Below are positions 35,899-45,600 of a stretch of DNA of 64,000 nt, one piece after another. Source of the stretch: JACMLD01 sp047602295. Lineage in GTDB: Bacteria > Bacteroidota > Bacteroidia > Chitinophagales > Chitinophagaceae. Every line of letters starts with the position of its first letter. Position 1 is the stretch's first letter. The translations under genes and the position numbers were made by a program. Under the pieces are notes generated by a model. The model had not been told where the DNA came from and searched no databases. It saw only the letters and a program-made list of their open reading frames with translations. The stretch is taken from assembly GCA_047602295.1 (NCBI GenBank), contig JASGHP010000001.1:682001-746000 (forward strand), written 5' to 3'.

Positions 35899-36492
35899 CT
35901 ATTTTAAGGCTGCCAATGGCTTTGGTGCGGGCACCACGTTCTTTACAGGTGGCGTTGTTTTCAGGTAGGCGAAAATAGCTTTCAGATCTTCGTCTTCAAG
36001 ATTTTTAAAATTTTGCCAGGGCATAGGTGGCAATAGCGGGCGGTTGTTGGCCAATCCTTTTGCTTTGCCTTCGCGCATAGAAAGGAAGAAATTTTCTTCT
36101 GTCCAATTACCAATACCAGTGCTGTCGCTGGTAATGTTTGCAGAATAAGAAGCACCCCAGGCGCCTACAGCACTGGTAAGATCGGGTGCAAATAAGATCC
36201 AGCCTTTGGCAATTTGCGTAGTATCTACCGGTGGCAACTGGCCATTCTGTTGAAAGCCGGAAAACCTCAGTTCCGGAATAAGCTCCGGCCCATGTGCGCC
36301 CATACGTTTGGGAGAATGGCAATCATCGCAGCCAATTGTAGACACCAGGTATTTGCCACGAGCTACCAGTGCAGTAGAATCAAGTGGTTTTTTGGCAGTT
36401 GTTTCTTTGTTGTCTGTTGCATTTGTGCAGGCAATAACGGCTGTTGTTATTATGCCAAACAGCAGGCAAATGAGAATGATGGAAGAGCGCAT
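35899..36492 (-). CDS. Monohaem cytochrome c lipoprotein
   Basis: A 197-residue protein with a lipoprotein-type signal (ITTAVIACTN, Cys about 22). The haem-binding motif is CDDCH in KYLVSTIGCDDCHSPKRMG, and a likely axial Met lies in RPLLPPMPWQNF; DEDLKAIFAYLKTTPPV closes the cytochrome c fold. It resembles stand-alone periplasmic electron carriers or the cytochrome subunit of alcohol or aldehyde dehydrogenases, but no dehydrogenase gene is next to it. Confidence 0.88.
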   Translation of the reverse strand: MRSSIILICLLFGIITTAVIACTNATDNKETTAKKPLDSTALVARGKYLVSTIGCDDCHSPKRMGAHGPELIPELRFSGFQQNGQLPPVDTTQIAKGWILFAPDLTSAVGAWGASYSANITSDSTGIGNWTEENFFLSMREGKAKGLANNRPLLPPMPWQNFKNLEDEDLKAIFAYLKTTPPVKNVVPAPKPLAALK

Positions 36493-36634
36493 AAGTGAAG
36501 GGGTTTTAAATGTTGGTTGTTGTAGTTGTATTAAAAGTTAACCCTATTTTTGAAATCATAGTTAAAGTTGTTTCAAAAAATCCTTTTTAGAAATGGCTGT
36601 GAGTGCGAGTTGTTATAAAACATGTATGAACTGT

Positions 36635-37561
36635 TTATGCCGAAACCTGCATCGCCGGATTCATCATTGCTTCGAAACGCGTTTTGTTTTTTGCAACCCA
36701 TTTTTCAAATGTTTGTGCCTGCGGGTTTAAAGCGTATGTTTCTATAAGATCTATCAGGCGATTGTTGATGTGAAGCCTTTGCGCTTCAAACATATTGGCC
36801 AATTCTTCTGCACCCGGAAAACCTAAGGCTGCATATTCATTGTGCGGAATGTAATGGTAACGAACTTCTTTTTGCAATACTTTGCTCATGGTAGCAGCAT
36901 ATTCATAGCAGGTTTCATCTGCACCAACTGCGCCAACCACCCGCTTAATATATTCTTGTGGGTGATTAAAAATAGTAGCTACCATTCCGCCAATATCTTC
37001 TACGCTTATCATGGCCAGTTTTGTGTCTCCCTGAGGAAAACCAAAGCTGTAACTATTGTCTTCATTTCTTTGCAGCGGAAAGAAATTGAAAAAGTTTTCG
37101 TAGTAGAATGCTATGCGGATAAATGTAGCAGGTATGGAAAGGCTTCTGGTGTACTGCTCCAGTTTTGCTTTCATATCGCAATGCGGCACGGGGTATTTTC
37201 CATGGCTAAGTTTGTGAAGATCTGGCAGTGTATGAAAAACAAAATGCTGAATATTGCTTTCTTTAACAGCGTCTACAAGATTTTTACCTAATTGATATTC
37301 GTTGTCAAAATGTTCCCAGAAATTGGTAACGCCATATACGCCATAGCAATCTTTCATTGCATTCTTCAGGCTTTCAACATCATTCATATCTCCTTCTGCT
37401 ACAGATGCGCCTAATGCTTTTAGTGCAAGTGCTTTTTCTGAAGAAGCGTTTCTTGTAAGGATGCGCACCGCAAATTCGTTGTCTGCCAATAATGCTTTTA
37501 CAACGCTGCTGCCTTGTGCGCCGGTAGCACCCGTTACCAGGATAAGTTTTTTAAGGTTCAT
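36635..37561 (-). CDS. NmrA family NAD(P)-binding protein
   Basis: A 308-residue protein of the atypical short-chain dehydrogenase group. The Rossmann loop is LILVTGATGAQGSSVVKALL (residues 6-25), with VRILTRNASS after beta-2 and VAEGDMNDVESL. The catalytic Tyr-x-x-x-Lys is not evident, as in NmrA regulators and HSCARG sensors of the NADPH/NADP ratio, although some relatives reduce small molecules. No DNA-binding part is seen. Confidence 0.88.
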   Translation of the reverse strand: MNLKKLILVTGATGAQGSSVVKALLADNEFAVRILTRNASSEKALALKALGASVAEGDMNDVESLKNAMKDCYGVYGVTNFWEHFDNEYQLGKNLVDAVKESNIQHFVFHTLPDLHKLSHGKYPVPHCDMKAKLEQYTRSLSIPATFIRIAFYYENFFNFFPLQRNEDNSYSFGFPQGDTKLAMISVEDIGGMVATIFNHPQEYIKRVVGAVGADETCYEYAATMSKVLQKEVRYHYIPHNEYAALGFPGAEELANMFEAQRLHINNRLIDLIETYALNPQAQTFEKWVAKNKTRFEAMMNPAMQVSA

Positions 37562-37608
37562 ACTTGGTTGTTTTTGGAATTAATGTTTAATGGTTTTAAA
37601 TGCGGCTG

Positions 37609-37638
37609 CAAACCTAGGGGCAGGCAATAAAAACACAA
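37609..37638 (-). promoter_or_regulatory. Putative promoter of the NmrA-like gene
   Basis: On the minus strand TTG (37638-37636), 19-base spacer, then TAGGTTTG (37616-37609), matching the -33/-7 consensus. The ATG at 37561 follows 47 bases later. Confidence 0.5.
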
Positions 37639-37697
37639 TTGCCATCAAGCATGAATTGAATAAAAACAAGTATGAAATGTATGCTGAAAAGAAAATA

Positions 37698-38552
37698 TTA
37701 AAACGAAGCCAGAATACTGCGGCACTGATTTATATAATGACCACCAAACAAAACAGCGTGTACTAAAAGAGGAAATAGTTGCGTATAAGGCAATCGCTGC
37801 TGCCAGCCTTTTGCTAAAGGATAGGTATTATTATAGGTATCGTAAAATGTGTTATCAAAGCCGCCAAAAAGTTTCGTCATACCAATATCCATTTCTCTAT
37901 GTCCGCAATACACAGCGGGATCAAAAATGGCTGCGTTGCCTTCTTTGTTGATCATATAATTGCCGCCCCAGAGATCGCCATGCAATAAGGCGGCAGGTTC
38001 TTCAGGAAATAATGCTGCTATTTTTTTACTGAAGCTATCTGCATGTGCAATATCATTACTGGAGAAGCTGCCCTGGTTGAATAAAATCTTTACCAGTGGC
38101 TGTATGCGGCATTGAATATAGAACTCACTCCAGGTTGAATGTTTTGTATTGATTTGCTGGAGGCTGCCAATGTAATTATCAATATGCCATCCAAATTCTT
38201 TTTGTGGCAGTTTGTGCATGTGTGCCAATGCTGCGCCAAAGTTTTTCATTGAATGAATAGTGGCACTTCCTTTTTCCATCCATTCCAGTACCAGCCATTG
38301 CTGATTATTGAAGATGCCATGCTTTATAACAACAGGTACTTGTAGTGTTGTATTTTGCCTTAACGCATTCAACCCATCTGCTTCCAAAGCAAACATATCA
38401 GGATAACGGTTTGCATTATTTGTTTTTAAGAAATAGCAATTGTCATTTGTAAATAAGCAAAATGATTCGTTGATATCTCCCCCGCTTACCGGTTCATATT
38501 TATTGAGCGTAAATCCGCAACTGTTTGATATGTGAGAGAGCAAACCATTCAT
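37698..38552 (-). CDS. Fructosamine kinase family protein
   Basis: A 284-residue aminoglycoside-phosphotransferase-like kinase. Marks are PVSGGDINESFCLFTNDNCYFLKTN, VLEWMEKGSA, the catalytic loop LLHGDLWGGNYMIN (about 188-201) and the metal site IFDPAVYCGHREMDIGMTKLFGGF. It phosphorylates fructosamines or ribulosamines on glycated proteins so that the adduct falls off. The start codon overlaps the DUF2905 stop by one base (TAATG), so the two are coupled. Confidence 0.92.
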   Translation of the reverse strand: MNGLLSHISNSCGFTLNKYEPVSGGDINESFCLFTNDNCYFLKTNNANRYPDMFALEADGLNALRQNTTLQVPVVIKHGIFNNQQWLVLEWMEKGSATIHSMKNFGAALAHMHKLPQKEFGWHIDNYIGSLQQINTKHSTWSEFYIQCRIQPLVKILFNQGSFSSNDIAHADSFSKKIAALFPEEPAALLHGDLWGGNYMINKEGNAAIFDPAVYCGHREMDIGMTKLFGGFDNTFYDTYNNTYPLAKGWQQRLPYTQLFPLLVHAVLFGGHYINQCRSILASF

Positions 38553-38779
38553 TAATGCAAAAAACGTTTGATGATATTGATAACAATAGTGAGCACAATG
38601 CTTATGATAAGCATGGTAGTGAGTGGAAAGTAAAAACGCAGGTTTTCTTTTTCTATCCTTATATCACCAGGCAGGCGGCCCGGCCATTGTAGTTTGTTGT
38701 GAAAAAAGTAGACAATAATGCCAGCCACTGTTACCAGCAGCCCGGTTATAATAAGCCATTTTCCTGTTTCTGGGTTCAT
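38552..38779 (-). CDS. DUF2905 small membrane protein
   Basis: From the ATG at 38779 the protein has 75 residues with two membrane helices (GKWLIITGLLVTVAGIIVYF and FPLTTMLIISIVLTIVINII) joined by the family signature KLQWPGRLPGDIRIEKEN. An upstream start at 39049 would run through non-coding sequence and is rejected. Function of DUF2905 is unknown. It is coupled to the fructosamine kinase gene by TAATG. Confidence 0.88.
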   Translation of the reverse strand: MNPETGKWLIITGLLVTVAGIIVYFFHNKLQWPGRLPGDIRIEKENLRFYFPLTTMLIISIVLTIVINIIKRFLH

Positions 38780-39344
38780 ATTTACAAAGATACCCCTTCC
38801 TGGCCCTAAGGGTTTTTGGAAGAGTCTAAGGTTTTTTTGACGGCCTGTCGTACTGCATATGACTTTTGGTGGATGAAAAAATATGACTTCGGATTCATAA
38901 AATGGTCTATAGTACAATCTCTTCGGCTGATGTTTCTTTGTACTGTTAAACGATAACAACAAAGTAACTATAGACCAGCGCAGACGTACCCGAAGAAACC
39001 CAAGACCACCCGACCCTATGAAACTTGTAACCAAATTGAATATAAACACCCAAACCCTTTTTTGCCCGTAGATTATCCGTATCCTTGAAAAGAACCCGTA
39101 TCCAAATCCAAACCGTAGAATGTCCGTATCCTTGAAAAGAACCTATCCAAACCGTAGAATGTCCAGGCTCTATGAAAACCAATGTCCGTCCGTCCATGCA
39201 AACCGTCCAATGCCCTATCGAAAACATGTCCACCATCCTTAAAAACCGCTGAATAAGGTGATCCAGTGAGCAATTGTTCTCAACTGTTTACTGGGTCACC
39301 CGGCGAGTTTCCTGATCTTCACCCCACCCCAATTTTCATCATGC
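38780..39344. other. Gene-free patch between DUF2905 and the AraC regulator
   Basis: About 565 bases without a credible gene. The left part has a split inverted repeat: TGGTCTATAGTACAA (38903-38917) faces TTGTACT (38938-38944) and ACTATAGACCA (38967-38977), as if a palindrome arm had been interrupted by 22 bases. The right part holds the tandem repeats listed separately. Confidence 0.6.
39068..39247. repeat. Imperfect tandem repeats, unit about 39-47 bases
   Basis: TCCGTATCCTTGAAAAGAAC recurs at 39076 and 39123, and ATCCAAACCGTAGAATGTCC at 39106 and 39145. Further decayed units (AAACCGTCCAATG, GAAAACATGTCC) continue to about 39247. The two shared blocks are offset by 47 and 39 bases because one unit has lost eight bases. 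Confidence 0.75.
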
Positions 39345-40232
39345 TTATTTTAGTTTCCCCCGGTATTTCCTGGGAGACATGCCAATAACCTTTGTAAATA
39401 ACCTGGAGAAATAGTAAGGGTCTTCTATCCCCAACCTGTTTGCAATTTCATTGATCCGCAAATCTGTAAACTGTAAATACTGGCAGGCTTTCTGCATTTT
39501 CAGGTGATTGAAATATTCAATGACTGAAAAGCCGGTGCTTTTTTTGAAAATACCGGAGAAATGAGATACAGAAAGATTTACGGCAATGGCAATTTCCTGT
39601 AGCGTAAGATTTTTGTCGATATGCTTTTGCAGGTAATTAACGCACACAGTAATACTATCCTTCTTTTCATGCGTATCCTGGTAATTATAATTGGCATCAA
39701 AACAGCACGAACCTAAAAAATATTGCAGGCTTAAACTTGCATAACAAAGATTGTCTGAGCTATAACCTCTTTCCACACTTCTGTATATCTCTTCAAATAA
39801 ATGGATCCGGTTTTCCTGGAACGAAATAGCAGCAACATGGCCTCCCATTTTGTTCAGCATCATTTTTGTTAGATCCGGGCCGCTGCTACCTTTAAAGTGG
39901 ATCCAATAGATTGTCCATGGTGTTTGCTCGTCTGCACCATATTCATGTTCTGTAAAAGCAGGCAGCAAAATAAAATCACCGGTTGATACATTGTATCGCT
40001 TATTGCCTGTGCTTACCCAGCCACTTCCTTTTACACAGTAGATAAGTATATGTTGGTTGATGCCACCTGGCCTATGCCTGTGGTGGTACAAGGCATTAGG
40101 ATAGTAACCAATGTCTGTAACATACAACAACCTGATAACAGGATGTGTTTCACAATGCCGTTGAAGAATTTTCGCTGGTATTAGAATAGCCCGCTGCCCT
40201 GCAAAACCGTCTCTTTTTTTTGTTTGGCTCAT
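39345..40232 (-). CDS. AraC family regulator with cupin sensor
   Basis: From the ATG at 40232 (MSQTKKRDGFAGQRAIL) the protein has 295 residues; an upstream start at 40256 would add eight. The N-terminal cupin (about 30-160) shows YHHRHRPGGINQHILIYCVKGSGWV and GDFILLPAFTEHEYGAD, as in sugar-binding AraC/RhaS sensors. The C-terminal double HTH (about 195-293) has NLTLQEIAIAVNLSVSHFSGIFKKSTGFSVIEYFNHLKM and IANRLGIEDPYYFSRLFTKVIGMSPRKYR. It diverges from the polysaccharide-utilisation locus, which it may control. Confidence 0.92.
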   Translation of the reverse strand: MSQTKKRDGFAGQRAILIPAKILQRHCETHPVIRLLYVTDIGYYPNALYHHRHRPGGINQHILIYCVKGSGWVSTGNKRYNVSTGDFILLPAFTEHEYGADEQTPWTIYWIHFKGSSGPDLTKMMLNKMGGHVAAISFQENRIHLFEEIYRSVERGYSSDNLCYASLSLQYFLGSCCFDANYNYQDTHEKKDSITVCVNYLQKHIDKNLTLQEIAIAVNLSVSHFSGIFKKSTGFSVIEYFNHLKMQKACQYLQFTDLRINEIANRLGIEDPYYFSRLFTKVIGMSPRKYRGKLK

Positions 40233-40582
40233 GCTTGTCACAATAAAATAATCCATTAATATAGTAACTTATTCCATCTGCAAAAAATGAATGACAGATA
40301 GATTTGTTACACAGCGCTTAGGTTAATTAATTTTTTAAGAAGGATATCTCTTAGTTTATTGTCAGAAAAATTTTAATTAACTTACCTGGTAAATGATGAA
40401 TTATACAAGCTAATCATCAATCCCCCTTCTTGTTTTTAAGACACTGTTAAGTTGTGCATTTTATTTTTTGGCTGCTAACTTATCGACTTCATTAAATGTT
40501 GCTTAGTTAGCAACCACTAACACACGTGCGATTTTTTTTTCATTATATTTGATTGCTTTTGTAACCAGACAAACTGCTGCCA
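40233..40582. promoter_or_regulatory. Divergent intergenic region with a promoter for the ECF sigma gene
   Basis: 350 bases. TATATTTG at 40544-40551 matches the -7 consensus, 31 bases before the sigma TTG start; no good -33 element. The rest is AT-rich with no gene seen. Confidence 0.45.
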
Positions 40583-41167
40583 TTGCTTGTAAATACCCAT
40601 AGAAATAACGACCATCTGCTAAAGCTTGTAGCACTAGGTGACGAAAAAGCCTTCCGGTTATTATTTAATCAGTATTGGGATAATATTTATGCTGTTGCTT
40701 TCCGGTTTATAAAATCAAGAGTCATTGCTGAAGAAATTGTGCAGGATGTTTTTGTAAAACTCTGGACCAACAAAGAAAAGCTTGACAGCATTGAAAATTT
40801 CGATAACTATATTTTCATTATTGCCCGCAACCATATTTACAACCACCTAAGACAAAGCCCGTTGCAGATAGCCCCAATGGCAGAAGTTGCAGATGTCTCT
40901 TCTAATCCTGAAACAGATCTTTATTATAAAGAAACCAATAGCATACTGGCACGTGCAGTAGAAAACCTGCCAGGCCAGCAACGTATCATCTTCAATATGA
41001 GTAGGGGAGAAGGGCTTGACTATACCACTATAGCCAAAAAATTACAGCTATCTCGTTTCACGGTAAAAACCCACATGCACAAAGCCATTCAATCTATAAA
41101 AGTCTATTTGGCCAGGCACAACGGTACATTTTTCTTGCTACTGTTGCTTGTTTATTGGCTACACTAA
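40583..41167 (+). CDS. ECF sigma factor with hydrophobic C-terminal tail
   Basis: A 194-residue RNA polymerase sigma factor, apparently started from TTG at 40583 because no ATG precedes region 2. Region 2 is FRLLFNQYWDNIYAVAFRFIKSRVIAEEIVQDVFVKLW; region 4 is LPGQQRIIFNMSRGEGLDYTTIAKKLQLSRFTVKTHMHKAIQSI. Such sigmas are held by a FecR anti-sigma and freed by a SusC transducer. The last 12 residues (FFLLLLLVYWLH) are strongly hydrophobic and could dock to the membrane. Confidence 0.93.
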   Translation: MLVNTHRNNDHLLKLVALGDEKAFRLLFNQYWDNIYAVAFRFIKSRVIAEEIVQDVFVKLWTNKEKLDSIENFDNYIFIIARNHIYNHLRQSPLQIAPMAEVADVSSNPETDLYYKETNSILARAVENLPGQQRIIFNMSRGEGLDYTTIAKKLQLSRFTVKTHMHKAIQSIKVYLARHNGTFFLLLLLVYWLH

Positions 41168-41290
41168 TTTGGCTCGAAAAAATTCTGCAAAAAAATTCCG
41201 GCAACACTACACCCTGCCTTTCTTCGGCGTGTCTTTATTATGGTCATTCTCTTATTAACGATTGCTGTAAAGCAGTTTTAATTAGCCAAA

Positions 41291-42505
41291 ATGGAACAAC
41301 ACGCCGGGAAATCATTTGACGAGTTGCTGGATGCTTATATTAATGACCAGCTTAGCGCTGAGGATACAACTGCACTAAACAGTTTTTTACAAAACGAAGA
41401 ATACCAGGATCGTCTCAAAAGTTTTATCACACAAAAACTGCATGAAGCATCATTTAGCGGTGAGGCCGATGGCAGGCGTGGAGATATTCTTTTCAACAAT
41501 ATTGTGGCGGCAAATGCTTCCCGCATGAATGACTCTAACCAGAATATTGTTTCAATTAAAAAAACTTCTTTCTACAGATCAAAAAAATTAATTGCTGCAG
41601 CTTTTATTCTGGCCTTTGTTGGTGCAGGTATTTATTTTTTGATGAACCGGCCACAAACTCCAGCCCCGGTTTTAGCAGCACATAAGAAAGGAGAATATAA
41701 GAATGATGTACTGCCCGGCAGACAAAAAGCAACATTGACACTTGGCAACGGAACAGTTATTGATTTGGACTCTGCACAAAATGGTGCATTGGCTCAGCAA
41801 GGCTCTTCTCACATTATAAAACTAAATGGAAAGATAGATTACCAACAAGCACAGAAAGGTAGTGCAGATGTCTTATTTAATACCATTGCTACGCCAAAGG
41901 GTGGGCAATACCAGGTTATGTTGCCAGATGGCAGCATGGTTTGGCTAAACGCAGCTTCGTCCATTTATTTCCCTACTGCTTTTATTGGAAGCGAACGCCG
42001 CGTTAAGATTAGCGGTGAAGCCTATTTTGAAGTAGCAAAAGATAAATCAAAACCATTCATTGTAGAGTCTGGTAGTTCTGAAGTAAAAGTATTAGGTACT
42101 CATTTTAATGTGATGGCTTATAATGACGAAGAGCGTATGGAAACCACGTTGCTTGAAGGTGCTGTTGCTTTCTCTAATAACAACCGTACGCTAATGCTTC
42201 AACCAGGTGAACAATCGAAACTGATGAAAGATGGCAGGTTGGAAAAAGCAAACAATGCAGATGCAGATGAAATTCTTGCCTGGAAGAACGGCATGTTTCA
42301 TTTTGAAAATGCAGATATATATGCGGTGATGCGCCAGTTGTCAAGATGGTATGATGTGAATGTAGAGTACCGTGCTACACCTGGTAAAGAAGGATACTTT
42401 TTAGAAATGCCAAGAGCTTCTAAACTTTCATCCATTTTGAAAGTGTTGGAGTTAACCAGCAATATTCATTTAGAAATAGAAGGGAACAAGATTATTATTT
42501 CATAA
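41291..42505 (+). CDS. FecR family anti-sigma factor
   Basis: A 404-residue inner-membrane protein. The cytosolic N-terminus (1-95) would bind the sigma factor, one membrane helix is at about 97-116 (KLIAAAFILAFVGAGIYFLM), and the periplasmic FecR domain has TPKGGQYQVMLPDGSMVWLNAASSIYFPTAFIGSERRVKISGEAYFEVAKDKSKPFIV. The C-terminal STN-like region (ENADIYAVMRQLSRWYDVNVEY) contacts the SusC signalling domain. It sits 123 bases after the sigma gene. Confidence 0.93.
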   Translation: MEQHAGKSFDELLDAYINDQLSAEDTTALNSFLQNEEYQDRLKSFITQKLHEASFSGEADGRRGDILFNNIVAANASRMNDSNQNIVSIKKTSFYRSKKLIAAAFILAFVGAGIYFLMNRPQTPAPVLAAHKKGEYKNDVLPGRQKATLTLGNGTVIDLDSAQNGALAQQGSSHIIKLNGKIDYQQAQKGSADVLFNTIATPKGGQYQVMLPDGSMVWLNAASSIYFPTAFIGSERRVKISGEAYFEVAKDKSKPFIVESGSSEVKVLGTHFNVMAYNDEERMETTLLEGAVAFSNNNRTLMLQPGEQSKLMKDGRLEKANNADADEILAWKNGMFHFENADIYAVMRQLSRWYDVNVEYRATPGKEGYFLEMPRASKLSSILKVLELTSNIHLEIEGNKIIIS

Positions 42506-42592
42506 ACACAACTGTAAAAATTTAAAATGAAAGAATAGACCATATTGACCTATTAGCATAAAAGTATTTAAACTGGTTAGGCCAAAAAAAAA

Positions 42593-42620
42593 CCGGAAAC
42601 AGCGTGCAGGCTGCATCCGG
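42593..42620 (+). promoter_or_regulatory. Hairpin in the leader of the SusC gene
   Basis: CCGGA pairs TCCGG and CAGC pairs GCTG inside it, 65 bases before the SusC ATG. No T-run follows, so it is more likely an mRNA leader structure than a terminator. Confidence 0.35.
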
Positions 42621-42684
42621 CGGAGGTGATGGCTAGTTTAATATGAACGGGATGCTCATTTAATAACCAAAACCAAACAAATTT

Positions 42685-45600
42685 ATGCATTTGATTGCTT
42701 GTCGCAAGCCTTTTTTAAGCAAGGAGGTCTGCATGAAATTATTGAGGATGAAACTGATCACATTTGTTTTGCTGATTGTTTTTTTAAACGTAAGTGCCAG
42801 GGGTTTTACACAAAACATCAATATTGATGCAAAGTCGGCACCCATCGTGAAGATTTTCAAAGAATTGAAACGCCAAACCGGTTACACTTTTGCTTATTCT
42901 AAATCGGTTTTGCAAAAAGCTACCCCTGTAACCATCAATGTTTCTAATGGCAGACTGGAAGAGGTATTGAACCAGGTTTTAAAAGATCAGCCATTTTCTT
43001 ACACAATTATAGAGCATACGGTGGTGATAGCTACTAAAAAAGAACCGCAGGTAGTTTCTCCGCCAGTAAATGAAGCATCGCCGATTGTATTGTCTGTAAC
43101 CATTACTGGTAAAATAGCCAACGACCGCGGTGAAGCACTACCCGGTGCTACCGTTTCAGAAAAGGGTGTTCCGGGCAATTCGGTTAAAGCCAATGAAGAT
43201 GGCAGTTTTTCTATTAATGTAGCATCTCCTTCGTCTATTCTCATTATCAGTTATGTTGGCTTCACCAGTAAAGAAGTAAAAGCAGGAACGGTTCCTCACA
43301 ATATTACATTGGTTCCTTCTTCTTCACAGGAATCTGAAATAGTGGTAATAGGTTATGGTACGCAAAGAAAACAAGCGATTACTGGCTCTGTAGCAACAGC
43401 AAAACTTAAAACCTACGAGCATATTGCCAGCAACAATATCATTGACAATATAAAAGGTGTTATACCCGGGGTAAACATTGCAGGAACGAATACCGCAGGT
43501 GGCCTTGGTGCTTTTACCATTAGAGGAACAAACTCTATTAAAGCGAGTAGCACGCCTTTAATTGTGGTGGATGGTGCCATCTTCAGAGGTACCTTAAATG
43601 ATATTGCTTCTTCAGATATTGAAAGCTTTACTGTTTTGAAAGATGCAAGCGCTGCTGCAGTGTATGGTTCTCGTTCAGCCAACGGCGTTATATTAATCGA
43701 AACCAAAAAAGGATCGGGCATTAATGGCAAGCCAAAGTTTGACATCAACATGAGCTATGGCATCAGCAATGAATTAAAACCATTAAAAGTATATGACGCG
43801 GCTGGCTACCTGCAAAAATTGCTGGACACAAGAGATGCATTGGGCCAGGTGGCAGATCCTACGCAGGTAGCTGCTTACCTTCAGGTAGAAGAAGCTAAGA
43901 ATTATAATGCAACACCCAATCATACACCTACTATTACAGACCCGCATAGTCTGTTTACGCAAACAGGGAAACTGCTGAATACAACTGTAAGCTATTCCCA
44001 AAAAACAGAGAAAACGCAATACTACATTTCTCAGAACGTGATACAGCAGGATGGTGTTATTAAAGATGATAAGTACAAGCACTATTCTACCCGCGTAAAC
44101 ATTGAAACGAATGTTACGGATTGGTTTAAAGTAGGCGTAAAAGCGTACTATAGTTTGAAGTCTTATCCCGGTCGCACTATCTATGGCACCAGCGGCGGCG
44201 GAAGTTCTAGTAGTACTTATTGGTTCAGCCCCTATGCAAGTTTAAGAGGTGCAGATGGTCATTATCTGCAATTCCCTCAAACCACCACTTCGTTTAACAG
44301 TCCCTATTGGCAAATACCCAATGACCTTATCAACAACCAAAACAACCTGAATGGCATTTTAAATGCAACGGTGAAAGTGCCATGGGTAAAAGGATTGTCT
44401 TACAATCTAACGTATTCGCATACATTAAATATAGCTGAAGCAGGAAGTTTTTATGGATATGAAACTGTAACTGGATTGCCCAAAAGAGGTTCTGGTGATT
44501 TGTACTATTCCAGAGATTATACGGTATTGCTTGATCAGTTAGTAAAGTACAACCGAACTTTTGGTCAGCACAGCGTAGATCTTACGTTACTCTATTCTAC
44601 GGAAAATTATAAAACCTTAGGAGATAGTACGCATGGTGAAGGATTTGACAATCCATCATTGGGTTTGTATGGTTTAAGTAAAGGAAGCATTCAAACAGTA
44701 AGCACAGGCAGTACCAGAACTGCTGCTGTTGGCGAAATGGCAAGGTTAACCTATGGATATGCGAACAGGTATACGCTTACAGGAACGGTGAGACGTGATG
44801 GTTATTCCGCATTCAGCGCCAATCATAAATATGCAACTTTCCCTTCTGTAGGTGCTAACTGGAATATCAGCAACGAAAAATTTATGGAGAAGGTGAAGAA
44901 GATTGACAACCTGGCTTTGCGTGCTTCTTATGGAAGTAATGGCAACCAGGCTATTGCACCTTATGGCACCTTATCGCAAATTGTCAATGGCAAATACTAT
45001 TATAACAACGCAACCACCTATGCATTTACACAACGGGTTAATACTTTGGGTAATAGCAACCTGCAGTGGGAATCTGTATATGGGTTGAACCTGGGGCTTG
45101 ACTTTTCTATTTTGAAAAGACGCATCAATGGATCTATTGACTGGTATTCTAAATACACCAAGAATTTAATCTTCCCGCTTTCTATTCCTACAACCTCTGG
45201 CTTTAGCACTATCAGTTCTAATTTGGGAAAAGTAGGTAACAAAGGAATAGAGATTGCTTTGAATACGGTTAACATCACTACAAAAGATTTCACCTGGACA
45301 TCTGATATTGCTTTTGCAAGAAACAGGAATAAAATCATTCATATTTATGGCCCCGATTCTACCGGCGTAGAAAAAGATTTGATATCGCAGGGCTACTTCA
45401 TCGGCAAATCCTTGGGCACTATTTATGACTACCAGGTTACAGGCATGTGGCAGCAGTCTGACAAAGACAATGGTACAATTATGACTGGTATGTCTCCCGG
45501 TACTTATAAATTGAAAGATGTAAATAAGGATGGAAAAATAACATCAGACAGCGATAGGGTGTTCATTGGAAATTCTCAACAAAACTATCAATGGAGTTTT

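Noticed and set aside
38780..39049. N-terminal extension of DUF2905
   Set aside because: The extra 90 residues are unlike any family member and cross the inverted repeats; the ATG at 38779 gives the normal length.
39068..39247. CRISPR-like array
   Set aside because: Repeats are imperfect, unit size drifts, there are no unique spacers of constant length and no cas genes.
38946..39273. Minus-strand open frames of 66 and 96 residues
   Set aside because: They are produced by the tandem repeats, have repetitive, family-free translations, and lie in different frames over the same DNA.
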